Positions 47,853 through 58,444 of a stretch of 64,000 nt of DNA are shown here, piece by piece. The stretch covers positions 186,001 to 250,000 of the forward strand of contig OY730172.1 in NCBI GenBank assembly GCA_963422465.1, read 5' to 3'. The notes beneath the pieces were generated by a model that worked only from the letters and a program-made list of their open reading frames with translations, was not told the origin of the DNA and searched no databases. Origin of the DNA: Lichina pygmaea (taxonomy: Eukaryota; Ascomycota; Lichinomycetes; Lichinales; Lichinaceae). The stretch's first letter is position 1; each line of letters opens with the position of its first letter. Made by a program: the position numbers and the translations under genes.

Positions 47853-49696
47853 TCATTTTCGGTAGTAAACCTGGACGAGGTCGTCAGTCGATTGCTGTAG
47901 CCTGGTGGAGGAGTATAGGTACCTTTTTGAACTGGAAATGCAGTTGCAGAATGCCCTGTATTAGACGCAAAGTTAGTTTAGGTCGTTTCCATCGTCGTTC
48001 TCCAGAATGGTTACTGTAAAGAGCACAGGATTCTGTCTGCATCGAGAGAAGAGATGGTTCCGCAACGGGAGAGATGGCTACCTTGTCGAAACTGCTCCTG
48101 AAACCGCGCTCGCGCTTCGCGCTGTAATCCCACTCCTTGTCGACAATCCTGAAGGCAATGTCCTCGTACGGAGGCCCGGCAACGAATCGGATAAGGCAAG
48201 TATCCTCCTCGCCGGCAGGCGCAAAGGATTGACCTCGCTTGCGTCCGTGCTCACGTTCGATCCGGTATGTGGGCGCCTTCGTCTTGTCGATCAAGTCTGG
48301 GTAGAAGATATTGAACTTGTATCCTTGTACGACTTTCGGCGGAGGGTTGTCGTGGTCGTAGTGTGTCTGATTGTACTTGTTCCACTCGTACCCCATCTGC
48401 ACCCGGTTGAAGTACCTGGGCTTCCTCGGCCGATACTTGCCAGTCCATCGAGACTTGGACGAGCCTGATACATCCTCCTCGGCCGTGAAGATTTCCTCGT
48501 TCTCGCTGACCCCACGAGCAACCTCACGCTCGTACAAGGCCTTTGTAGCCTGCGAGAAATCGGTATTGGGAAGCGAAGCGAAGCGAGTGTTTCCAGACAT
48601 GCCAGCTTCCGCGAACTTGGATTCCAAGATAGATAAAGGCTTTTCCAGCGCTCGTTGCCGCATCGGGACAAAGCCCATCTTGACGACCTTCTGCCGTTCG
48701 GCGGTCTACCGCATCTTAGCAGTCGAACCAATAAAGGATGTCAACAGGCCAAGATGTATACCTACTCGTGCCTTCAAGAAATCCCGTTCGTCCATCACCT
48801 CAGATCCTTTATCTTCACCCCTGATCTTGAGGAGAGGCTCTGGATCAAGATTGCCCTGTGGCCGTGCGTTTGATGTCGAGTCGATGTGCTCCCCGGCCGA
48901 GGGACGATCGCTCCCCTCTGCTCGCGTGCGCCGTGGTAGAGATCCTTCGAGCACAACTTGTAGTTTCTGGTGGAGGTTTTGCGCCTCCTCATGCTGCTGC
49001 TTTCTCAGATCGTTGAGCCTGCTATTGATCACGGACTGATACACCTTTCTCAGCGTCGACTTGGCCTTCCAGAACGTAAGACTACGCAACAGTCGCTCCC
49101 AATACTCGACGTCGATCGGTTCATTCGAAGACAGCTTCTTCCGGATCTGCACCTCCAGACGCTCCAGTTCGTCAAACGACTTGGGCGCCAGTAGCTTGTC
49201 GATGTCACTGATCACGGAGCTCGCAACACGGCCTTCCGGAGCTGCGCGTCGAGACTTTTGCAGGCGATCGTCGCATATGACCTTCATTGTCTTCACCCCA
49301 TATCAATTCGATGTTCATAACGGAAGTGGTCAGAGCACTCACCTTCCAGAACTCTCGGTTGCTTCGGCTCTTTTCCAGCGCTAGATAGGTGTCAATGTCT
49401 TTTTCCAACCCAGACAGCTGCGTGTCGCTGAGACCCTCGAACACGCCGTCGGGGTCAACGACGTCCACGTCCGAGTCCTCCAGGTCATCGTCTAATAGAT
49501 CCCTCTCCGGATCTACTACCCGCAGTATCACGGCGAGCCAGTCGATAGGTCTCGCTCGGCCTTCTTTCACGCGGATTGCTGCTTTTTTCTTCGCTTGCTT
49601 GAGGACAAACTCGTCTTCCTGGGCTACCCATGCCGCCTCTTGCGTATCTGCAGATCTTTTTGCCGGTATCGTGCGAGAGACTGGGATTGGCTTCAT
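47853..49696 (-). CDS. cay1: Splicing factor Cactin
   Basis: Five minus-strand exons: 49696..49343, 49290..48766, 48690..48082, 47955..47923 and 47870..47853, totalling 512 residues, all junctions in phase 0. The last exon is 18 nt and encodes VYYRK, completing the family's conserved C-terminus (GILQLHFQFKK-VYYRK). The N-terminal part holds the cactin_mid segment (AQEDEFVLKQAKKKAAIRVK, DPDGVFEGLSDTQLSGLEKD); the C-terminal CactinC domain contains KYRPRKPRYFNRVQMGYEWN and FNIFYPDLIDKTKAPTYRIE. Cactin works in the spliceosome; fission yeast Cay1 is needed for splicing of particular introns and telomere maintenance. The usual long Arg/Ser-rich N-terminus is missing here, so either the protein is short or an upstream exon was not seen. 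It shares a divergent promoter with NEJ1. Confidence 0.93.
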
Positions 49697-49910
49697 TGTT
49701 GATCTCCAGATAGGAATTGGGAAGGTCGATCCCAGAGTCACAAGATTGTCTTCAAACGCTGACTGCCCTACGTGCCGTACCGGTACCGTACAGTAGCCGT
49801 GCACAGCCTACGGTACGGCGGGCTTCAGCTGAGAAACTACAGTCACGTGATGGTAGAGTCATCATGTGAGCCCCAGCAGGCTGCCCGACGTTTATTCCAT
49901 CGGGACAACC
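49697..49910. promoter_or_regulatory. Short divergent promoter Cactin / NEJ1
   Basis: Only 214 bp separate the two start codons. It holds a GTAC cluster (TACCGGTACCGTAC, 49777-49791), a TCACGTGA palindrome (49843-49850) and, 45 nt before the NEJ1 start, an ATG followed at once by TGA (49864-49869). Confidence 0.65.
49843..49850. promoter_or_regulatory. TCACGTGA E-box palindrome
   Basis: The same octamer as in the eL34/PRP8 divergent promoter, here 61 nt upstream of NEJ1 and 147 nt upstream of Cactin. Inferred bHLH (CBF1-type) site. Confidence 0.5.
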
Positions 49911-51602
49911 ATGTCGTCGCCATGGCACATCTTAAAGCTCCCTGCCGCCTCGAGCAGTGTCCCTCCGTTGCTGGCCAGATTCGATCATTCGGATCAGGGC
50001 TATAGAATCCTGGTTAGCGACCTCTACAACTCCTGGTCTGAAGTCCTGGACAGACCCGATATCAACACAAGGGCGTTCGAAGAGACGACGTCCATCGATC
50101 CCAGCGAAGACCCATCTCAGTATGCAGTTTTGCTTCAGAAAATTCGGGAGGCTATCTCTGGCCAGAGCGGCCCTTTTCTGCGCTTGGAGAAGCTGGAAGG
50201 AAAGGGATTGAAACTCCATATTGAATCGCCGTTGCCATCACCGATTCCACCTCTGCGATGGCCGATATATCTATCTCCTGTTCCACAAGCCGCAATGACA
50301 AAGGATTTCGTGCTCCCTCTACTTACTCGAACCATGGACCAATCTCAGCAGATGCGGGCGTTGCTGGCTGTCATTAGAGAGAAAGACCACGCCATTGGAA
50401 AGTTGGTCGATAAACTTGACTCGTCGGGTGTAGAAGTAGGCAACGTCTTCCTGAACGCTCAAGGCTACACGACAGGCAAGAGGCCATTGTCTTGGGACCA
50501 AGCAGGCCGAGCTATCAAAGGGCTTGCGGTTTTCGACGAAGCCGCCTTGCGCGATGAGGTGCGACGAGACAGACGCGCCAAACTTGATGTCCTCACACTA
50601 TTGCAGGAGGCCACCTCTGGCGGCAGCACTGGATATGAGGAGCCGCTCAGCAGTCTGGGCGGCGTCGCTCCGGCTGCTAGCTGGTGGTGGACCCTCAAAC
50701 CATCACGTGCTGCTGATAGCAGCGCTGCAACCTCCACTCGAGGCAGCCGTATCTCCTCCAGAGGAAATGCAACTTCAGACCAAGGTTCCGAAACAAGCAG
50801 CGATGGAAGTGAAACGGAATGCGAGGATGACTTTGAGGTTTGCTCCAACCCTCTTCGGGGCATTTCTAAGGGCTTCTAATCACGTACCTCGATTCAGAGA
50901 GAACTCAAGCCTCACCCCAATATATCTGGCAGGCCCCAGCGCAGTGGCCCAGAGAGAGACTCCGACGCGACCGAGTCGGCCAACAGCGATGATCTTGATG
51001 ATCTTGTCCCTGCCATTATCCCACCACAGCATGGCACTTCACACGGCTCCAAGCACAGCGGATCAGCCGGTGGTTTTCCCAAGAAGCTTGGGTCGATCGG
51101 GGGAAAGCCGGGGAAGTCTAAGAAAGAAACCGAGGCGGAGAAAAGGCGGCCATTGATACCATCAGGGTATGTCACAGGTCAGAGCGCTGAAAACCATGTG
51201 GCCAACCCCGCCGAGAGCCAAGATTACCTCGAAGGCAGAATGGATGTCCCAGCCGCCTTGAAGCCTTCGAAACTCCCCAGCCGCCTGGGGAGGATTGGGG
51301 GTCCAGCAGGGCTGCCAATGGCCACAAATGTGGCTCTCGGAGGCCTTGCACAATCGCCTCCCGCATCGAAGCCCGACGAAAGCAGATCTGTGAAGATCGA
51401 GGGCAGCCCAACTATGGACGAAGCCCCCGTTCATGAGTCCACTGATCGCCACTTCCGTGGGCATACGTCCTTGGAGCGGACATCTAAGCCATCTGAACCT
51501 TTGGCGTGCTCTTCAAGCGACAAGGCTGACCTAAGGCGAGAGGAGCTGAAAAGGCAGGTACGCCAGAGTAGTAATGCGCAGAAGAAGAAGCGGAAGTTTT
51601 AA
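49911..51602 (+). CDS. NEJ1: XLF/Nej1-type non-homologous end-joining factor
   Basis: Two exons, 49911..50837 and 50940..51602, encode 529 residues; the intron is phase 0 with a GTTTGC donor, a CTAAT branch and a GGCCCCAG acceptor. Residues 1-140 resemble the XLF/XRCC4 head (WHILKLPAASSSVPPLLARF, GYRILVSDLYNSWSEVL), followed by a helix likely to form the dimer stalk (TMDQSQQMRALLAVIREKDH, IGKLVDKL). The remainder is disordered and Ser/Pro/Lys-rich. The protein ends QKKKRKF, a basic tail with a terminal Phe like the nuclear-import or Ku-binding tails of XLF/Nej1 proteins. Its role is to support the DNA ligase IV complex in joining broken ends. It is longer than the human protein (299 residues). 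The acceptor is the least certain point; the second exon's frame is fixed by its basic end. Confidence 0.85.
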
Positions 51603-52121
51603 AATCTGACGCTATCACGCTGATTCATCTATCTGAAACATGGCCTGCTGCAGTACATAGAAATGGGGATCTTCGACAACCTTCGGAGGATATTAATGGG
51701 CCCTTTCTTCATCGTAGGAATGATGAAGCGTCGCATTTTGCTCCTGAGTGACAGCGGGTTTCGTGGCTTTACTCTCAACTGTTGCCTTCAAAACGCCTTC
51801 CGCAAGGGAAAGCGCGGTCCCTCTGTCCCTTCCATTTCGGTGCTAGATTTAAACACCTTTACATATTCGCCATATCCTTCCTGGGCTCTGTTTTTTCAAG
51901 CCCTTTCGATCCATGGTTGCTTCTATCGCTGTTGACAATGCAGTTTTAGCCGATATCCGCGGTGTTTGTTGTCTTCACATTTCACGTGCAGTCTTGAAAT
52001 ACAACACTACACTTGCTTTTTCACTGAATATATTCAAAGGGCCCGGCCAGAGTGCAATCCTCACTTCACATCTTCTGTCATTCCCACTCGTCACTGGTGA
52101 CCAGTTTCATCTTGAGCAGGA
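51603..52121. other. Intergenic region, NEJ1 to CGH-motif protein
   Basis: 520 bp, noticeably more AT-rich than the flanking genes, with T-rich strings in the second half. It likely combines the NEJ1 3' untranslated region and the promoter of the gene at 52122. Confidence 0.5.
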
Positions 52122-54380
52122 ATGTGCATCTATCGCTATCAATACTTCTCTGCGTGCGGTCATCAGACTGTCACGTTACAGGAGCTCTGTGACGACGCTA
52201 CTCTCTTGACCGCCTCAGAAATCTGTCAGGTTGAGACCCTAAGTGGAGCGCGATGGCCTGGCGGGGATGGGATTGCGGCCCCCTTCGACTCGTCGGCCGT
52301 TGAGGTTAGCTTGCAGCGCACTCGTATGCAGAACCTGGTTCCCTACAGTGAGCTTGGCATTGTTCCAGCTTCAACGAACAGCGCGTCGCAGAACCTGGAT
52401 CTGGTCCCAAGGACCAGAGCAATAAGTCAGCCCACGAAGACGCAACCAACCGTGTCAGACCTGGTTCGGGCTAGGCGGCCTTTTGCGAAGTCGCGTCGCG
52501 TCGACTTTGGAACGTGGTCTTGGGTCACTGGCACGACCCAGGACTTGCTAAGGGGGATCCGCGATTGGAGGGGACTTATATGCGGCTACGACTGGGAAAC
52601 AGGCTCCCGAATGCCTGCAGAAGGATTCCGTGGCGGTACGCCGCCGGTTGTCAATCTCACGATCGATGATTCCAGCGCACGCACGCAGCCTGTCGTGCTT
52701 CGACTCCGTGGCGGCGGTTCGGGCGATGGGAGTCACACATCCGACACCGAACAATCTGCAGACTCGGATGCCGAGGCATTTTCACCCACTGGCACAGCCA
52801 AATATCAGCGACTTACCTGGGCAGACGTTGTTCGTGGCGGAGCGGTGAAGAAGGATGAAGACGTCGTCTCCATGGCGCAGGCTGGATCCTCGGTCCCCAA
52901 AGACGCAAATGACCCAGCCGGTCGGCACGATTGGCAAGCCGACCCTCTACGGGGCGAGCAGTCTTTGACAGCTGGAACACCCGCGGTTAGCAGTGATCGC
53001 CCGGCTGCCTCGGCAGAAAAAGAGTCATCGTCGTTGCGAGCAAGTACCGAGGCACAGATCGAAACATCGGCTGTCGCCAGGGTGGATACTCCGACAGTCA
53101 AGCACACCTATGCTGCCATCACCAAACGGGGACTTCAACAGACGACGGAAGTAGATCCGTCTAGCGCGAACACTGGGCGGATGCATCCTGGAACAGTGGC
53201 TCAGATGTCACTTACGTCGGTACCAATGGAGGGCAATGCGTCCAGCCCACCATCCCCAGGCAGAGCAAGTACTTTTGGCGACTTTCATTCGGCGGCGAGC
53301 AGCTTCGGAAGTGAAAGCAACGACCTGGAATCGCAAGCTGCCGAGGCCAACGAGGGACCGGCGCAGAAGCCGTTCCTCCCCGCTCTACATGTTCCTCTCC
53401 GTTTTTTGTCGGTTGAGCCGCCTCTACCGTCCTCCTCGTTGCAATCTGAGGCAGACGTCTACACAACTCCGAAGGAGGCAGTATCACGTGCAGAATCTTC
53501 GTCCCCGACGAACCAAGAGAGCCACATGGGAGATCCGGGGACGGAGGCAGGGGTCCAGCCAGAGCCCGCACGCCGAGAAGGCGCAGAGCTGGTCATGTCT
53601 TGCGAGCAGGAAACACTGGAAGATGGAGCAGTCCAACACGTCGACGATGCTGTAGCATCAAGTCCATGCCGTGGTGTGGGACATATCAAGAGCCACAGCG
53701 TCTCGGCTCATCCATCGCGTCCGACGCACTCGAGCACCTCAAGCCAGACTGTCCACCCAGTGACGATAACAGTCAACGATCGCCGTCATGATTCCAACCG
53801 TTCGCACAACACGGACTACCAAGACCAGTCGGCCCCCATGCTGCAGCCACATTTACCTCGGTCGTTCATCGTGCCGCGGCGTCCGGTAGGGAATCTGTCG
53901 TTCCCCTCGACCGTGAGGGCGAGCGATCTGTACCCCTATTACACGATCCCTCGGCCGCCTTACTACCTCCCCACCGCGGGACGAAGCTACCGCGTGAACA
54001 GCTCACCTCTGCCAACGTCATCTGCGCGGTCGCTTTCAGGGACAGTCGTTGCCCGGCGGTTTTCGCTTCCGAGGCCGGCCGGGTGGGCGTCGCAGGCTGA
54101 GCGCGGACAGCAACCGCACAGGCCTGCCGTCGAGGTGCTCAGGGAGTCCGTGTTTGGATCCAGTCATGCGCCTGCCATCGACGCCGACGGACGAGAAGTC
54201 CAGCCGTTTCCAGACCTGGTGCCGTTCCACCAACAGCTGCCTCGACGCCCCGGCCCGAAGCCAACAGCGCATCTGGGCCATCTACCAAGCCACGTCCGTG
54301 CCGTCAAGCCATGTGCGCAAGCCATGTTCGAGCACGCGGTCGAATGGAGGAACATGCGCTGTCACGACTGTGATCCTTGA
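52122..54380 (+). CDS. Large disordered protein with N-terminal MC-Y-CGH motif
   Basis: One 752-residue exon. It opens MCIYRYQYFSACGHQTVTLQ, a Cys-Cys-His arrangement like the 87-residue protein at 30771, and ends WRNMRCHDCDP, another Cys-x2-Cys pair. Between them the sequence is almost entirely low-complexity: Ser, Pro, Ala, Thr and acidic patches with no predicted membrane segment. Residues 191-199 read VVLRLRGGG, matching the tail of ubiquitin (LRLRGG); nothing ubiquitin-like precedes it. I think this belongs to a Pezizomycotina family of unknown function. The terminal Cys pairs could together bind zinc, but this is speculation. The ATG follows a GAGCAGGA context; the frame downstream of the stop is open in another phase to 54657, so a missed 3' exon is possible. 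Confidence 0.75.
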   Translation: MCIYRYQYFSACGHQTVTLQELCDDATLLTASEICQVETLSGARWPGGDGIAAPFDSSAVEVSLQRTRMQNLVPYSELGIVPASTNSASQNLDLVPRTRAISQPTKTQPTVSDLVRARRPFAKSRRVDFGTWSWVTGTTQDLLRGIRDWRGLICGYDWETGSRMPAEGFRGGTPPVVNLTIDDSSARTQPVVLRLRGGGSGDGSHTSDTEQSADSDAEAFSPTGTAKYQRLTWADVVRGGAVKKDEDVVSMAQAGSSVPKDANDPAGRHDWQADPLRGEQSLTAGTPAVSSDRPAASAEKESSSLRASTEAQIETSAVARVDTPTVKHTYAAITKRGLQQTTEVDPSSANTGRMHPGTVAQMSLTSVPMEGNASSPPSPGRASTFGDFHSAASSFGSESNDLESQAAEANEGPAQKPFLPALHVPLRFLSVEPPLPSSSLQSEADVYTTPKEAVSRAESSSPTNQESHMGDPGTEAGVQPEPARREGAELVMSCEQETLEDGAVQHVDDAVASSPCRGVGHIKSHSVSAHPSRPTHSSTSSQTVHPVTITVNDRRHDSNRSHNTDYQDQSAPMLQPHLPRSFIVPRRPVGNLSFPSTVRASDLYPYYTIPRPPYYLPTAGRSYRVNSSPLPTSSARSLSGTVVARRFSLPRPAGWASQAERGQQPHRPAVEVLRESVFGSSHAPAIDADGREVQPFPDLVPFHQQLPRRPGPKPTAHLGHLPSHVRAVKPCAQAMFEHAVEWRNMRCHDCDP

Positions 54381-55958
54381 GAGCCGTCCTAAGTGGAATG
54401 GACTTGGGGAGATCTGGTTCAGGATCGTGGTTCGGGATACAGCCACCTCGGAACAGGCCTTCTGTCTTTCGCTCTTGGCGACTTCTCACTATGTTTGTGG
54501 CGGGCGAGTTACATGGCAGGACACGAGGTGCTTGGAAAACACAGATCCGGATCAAGAAGTGGTATCGCTGGGACGAGAAAAGCGAGGAGTGCTGGAAGAA
54601 GTGGTGCTCGTGGCGCAGGGCTTTTACGCCCTGCTACTGTACCTTATTCGCAACTGACGGGCGTGCTCAGTGTACTTTACTTTGCTGTGCTGTGCTGTGC
54701 TGTGCTGTGCTGTGCTGTGCTGTGCTGTGCTGTGCTGTGCTGTGCTGTGCTGTGCTGTGCTGTGCTGCGCTGTACCGTACTGTGCTGTAGGTAAATATCA
54801 TGGCAATCACGCTCCTCGTGAGGAAAACTCCGCCCTTCCACATCCCATCGTCTCTTCTCTCCTCCTCTCTTCTCGTGTCCCGTCATCTCTCATCCAGAGC
54901 ATATCCCTTGCAGCTATCCTGTACCAGGGATACGATCCATCGTAATTCTTTACAACTGTCGACAAGCTCTAATTCCATACGATTCCACATGTCAGTACCG
55001 TACATATGTCTGGCTATGTATGTTGCAATGCTTGGAGCCACTCCATCGACAAGATAACGATAGATCATCGAGAATTTTTTTTGGTTTCGTTTTACTGCTG
55101 AGGATATACAGTGCCGTATGGCCGTCGCTGTGGCGGGTACTGGTACTGTGTGGTCTCGGCTGTAGACCGATCGTGATGGGTGAGATACTCTCTTGCAAGG
55201 TGTTCCGGGTGTCTACGAGTAGGTGGTAAGATGTCAAGTGGCCGTCAAGGACTCTACATAGTCAAGTAGTCAAGCAGTACGTCCGTACTGTCGGCGATAT
55301 ATCCGAGCACTATCATACCGAAAATCACTTGTCCCTGAGGGGACCGGGTGGTACGGCTTCCGTCGTGAGATGGTAGAGTGGTGATTGTGCCAGTGGGACG
55401 GTATTTGGGCAGTCAGAAACTCGAGTAGTCACTCAAGTAGTCCCCTCAAGTACTCCGTACAGTAGTCAAACCACGGTATATTGCGCCTTCGTCGTCGAAG
55501 CTCTGCCAAGTACCGTATTCCAGAACTTCAGAAAGAAGACCAACCAATCCACCAATTGCACTCGGGCTACCTCGGTGGATCTAGCAGAGATACTTACCTC
55601 AGGACACAGATCCTCATCACCGTGATTTTCCTGTTTCTCATGTCTACAGGGTATGCAGGGGTTGGGATATCCCACCGGACATGATCACGATACGTAGGTA
55701 GATGTACAACCACGATCACGGGGTGTGCTGTATGGCAAACATGTGAGGTCGGTCCCGAGTCCAAAGTCCACAAGAGTCAAACCCCCCTGTTGGAAGTCCT
55801 GCGTGGCTTAAAGGCTGAATCCTTGTGAGAACGGAACAGAGATAAGAATGAAGATGAAAACACATCCAAGCTACAGACATACGGCATTACCCCTCCCTCC
55901 CAGATTTTCTCATGTCATAACCACGTCCATCCTGAACGATGGATTGGAGGACAGAGGC
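54381..55958. other. 1.6 kb intergenic region with CTGTG repeat
   Basis: The first 280 bp are open in two frames and Trp-rich in one, possibly a lost or unrecognised 3' exon of the gene at 52122. A CTGTG pentanucleotide array and GTAC/AGTAGTCAAG-rich sequence (55255-55470) follow, with an exact 11-mer at 55450-55460. No gene supported. Confidence 0.5.
54683..54767. repeat. (CTGTG)17 pentanucleotide repeat
   Basis: About 17 perfect copies of a CTGTG/TGTGC unit, ending in CTGCGCTGTACC. Two frames stay open and give poly-(LCCAV)-like strings that are not protein-coding. Confidence 0.95.
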
Positions 55959-58273
55959 TCAATAACTCTCCCACTTCTGCGCCCCGATGGCGACGAGGCG
56001 GTTGAAGAGCACGTCGCGCAGCGGGATGGCGGTGAGCAGGTGCACGTTGCCGCGGTTGTCGACAATCTCGAGGCCGTCGGCGAGGTCCTTCTCGAAGGCC
56101 CAGCCGACGATGAGTCGCGACTTCCAGCCGAGCCCGCCGACCTTCTTGAGCTCGGTGATGTGCGGCACGGCGACGTTGAAGACGGGCGCGTGCGTCTCGG
56201 CCTTGGCCCGGGTCGACTCGTGCGAGTAGACGATCGACGGTGGTGACGTCGCCGCGTTCAGGTACAGATGCCCCTTCTTGCCGCTGAGCCGGGCCCGGAA
56301 GTCCACCGGCCCGCTGTGGTCGGCGTCCTCCTCCTTCGGCAGCACGCCGAGCCGCATCTTCGCGTTCTTGTCGCCGATCTGCGCCTTCAGCCGGTCCGTG
56401 CCGAGCACGGCGCTGACGCCGGTGCGCGCGGCGTGCTTGACGAGGCCCACGATCTTGCGGCCGTGTTTGGGGTGCTTGGACACCTCCTCCGAAGTCGAGT
56501 CGCCCTCGGCCAGAGTCGAGTCCGGGTGGATGGCCCTCTGAACTTCGTCGTTGCTGGCGTCGAGCGGCAGGTCGTCCGCGTGCATCTGATGTGGCCGCAT
56601 CGACGGTAACTGCGCGCTTTGCGGCGGCGGAGGCAGGGGCACCTTGTTGGCCTCGCCGATACGCAGCAGGGTAAGGGTGATCTGGGCCTCGGTGGGAACG
56701 CCGAGGAGGATGTTGCTTCACGGCGTGCGTCAAAAACCTTGTTCTGGACGTTGTTTGTGGGGTGGGGTGGTCGTGGGAACGGGACCGACGGGACTCACTT
56801 TCTGGGGTCGACATACGCGAGCCAGTTCGGGCACTTGCGGTTCAGCAGTCGTAAGCCCCGTGCGATGAGAGGGTCGCCGAAGAAGATGGCCCCCGTCACG
56901 AACGTGATCGATCTGACCAGCAGAGCGGGGCCCACAAGGAGCGAGATGAGCATCCCGACCGAGACGAGGCCGCCGATCCGGCGTCTGGGGCCAGTCCCGA
57001 ACGGAGGCACAGGCGTCAGGGCGCTGGAAGCACGTGGGCACGTCAGGATCGACGCCGGCGAGCCTCGACCGGGGGACGGGGACAGGCTCACTTGGCAAAT
57101 CTCTCCCAGGTGTCGACGATGTTGGAGACGACGCGCATGATCGGCCTCGCCTTCTCCCACGCTGCAACCTCCATGGGCTGCTTCGTCTTGTCGTGCTTCG
57201 GAGCAAGGAAGGCTCCGCCGGTGTAAGAGTCGGCGTCGGCAGTCCGCAGGCCAACGCTGGTCGGTTCTGGAATTCTCTTTTCCACGCCGCTATCCTCGTG
57301 GTCGGGGTGCTGCTTGGTGCTCTTCCCGACCATGGCTCCCATGCCGATGGCGCCGATGCTGGAGACGAAATTGTGCGCCTCCTGCTCGACCGCCTCCCCC
57401 TTGTATCTCTCGGGCGCGCCGGTCAGGCTGTCTTTTGTCCCCAGCATCCCGGACTTGGGTTTCTGGACACCGCCGGACTGGGAGTCCACGAGGGCCAAGG
57501 GCGCGGGGGGGAACAAAACCGGCCGAGACGGCGGATAGACGATGAGAGCCAGGATCGCGGAAAAGAACAGCGGCGCGAGAAAATTTGATATCCACGCGGC
57601 CAAGTACACCTGCACCGCGCGTCAGGATCAACCTTTCGAACTGCCGGGCTCGGCGACCTACAACGGCAAAGGCGGCCGTGCGGCGCCTCTCTCGCCAGGA
57701 GCGTAGGCGCGCGATGTGCTTTGCGACCCCAAGCACTCCGATCAACTACGCAGCAATCAGGTACCGCCATCGGACGGCGGAGAATGAGCGATACCTACGA
57801 CAGACATGTAAAACCTCTCGAGGTTCACGCGCAATTTGTCCGGCGAGAACTCCTCGTCCTTCGAGATGACGAGATCGAGGCCACCGGGAGGCGCATGAGC
57901 AATCTCTTTGACGTGGAAGATTTGCTGAAGACGGCGGCATCGTCAGCCCCTCGAACCAGCGAACCACGCCCGTCTTGCCAGCGAACCGAGGACACGGCAC
58001 CTTGTTGAACCGCCGAGTGTACATCCATAGCTCCTCGTTCGTGAGCCCCGCCACCAGCGGCTGTGACACGTGGTGGGCTTCTTCGTGCCAGCCAACGTCC
58101 CTCATCTCGGGCTCATCATGGTCTTCCTGCGCCAAGCCTTTCTCATTGTGGTCCGCCACGGCAAGCGCATGGCTCTGGGTCGGCTCGTCGTGGACGGTGC
58201 CGGTTGGTAGGTCTGCTGCTGTCGACGTGGGCGCCCTGCCGGCGTCATATGCGGTTGCATCGCTCGACGACAT
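55959..58273 (-). CDS. DUF3292 family membrane protein
   Basis: Six minus-strand exons, 58273..58001, 57924..57799, 57745..57662, 57609..57092, 57023..56799 and 56715..55959, give 660 residues; phases 0,0,0,2,2 all agree and introns are 52-83 nt. I recognise the fungal DUF3292 family from NEELWMYTRRFNK-QIFHVK, GVAKHIARLRSWRERRRTAA, IVYPPSRPVLFPPAPLALVD, KPKSGMLGTKDSLTGAPE, the ARPIMRVVSNIVDTWERFAN segment and VPTEAQITLTLLRIGEANKV. Two hydrophobic stretches are visible: about 162-188 (LAAWISNFLAPLFFSAILAL) and 345-372 (VGMLISLLVGPALLVRSITF). The C-terminal 200 residues form a compact, possibly lipid-binding GRAM/PH-like region (SRLIVGWAFEKDLADGLEIV). Molecular function is unknown. It is strongly conserved in Pezizomycotina. 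Confidence 0.92.
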
Positions 58274-58444
58274 CGCCGTCGTCAGGGTGGTGTAGCCCTA
58301 GCTCCAGCTCTACGAGGTGGGTGACAAATATAACGTTGCGGTAGTACAACCAGTACCGGTACCGTACCGTATTAGTAAGCTGAGAAATCAGCGACCATGT
58401 CAAAATACTGAGCCAATAACTGTACTTCTCTCACCATCAGCAAG

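Noticed and set aside
54377-54794. Trp-rich frame followed by LCCAV repeats
   Set aside because: The tail is the CTGTG repeat; the Trp-rich part might be a 3' exon of the preceding gene, but no fitting donor was found.
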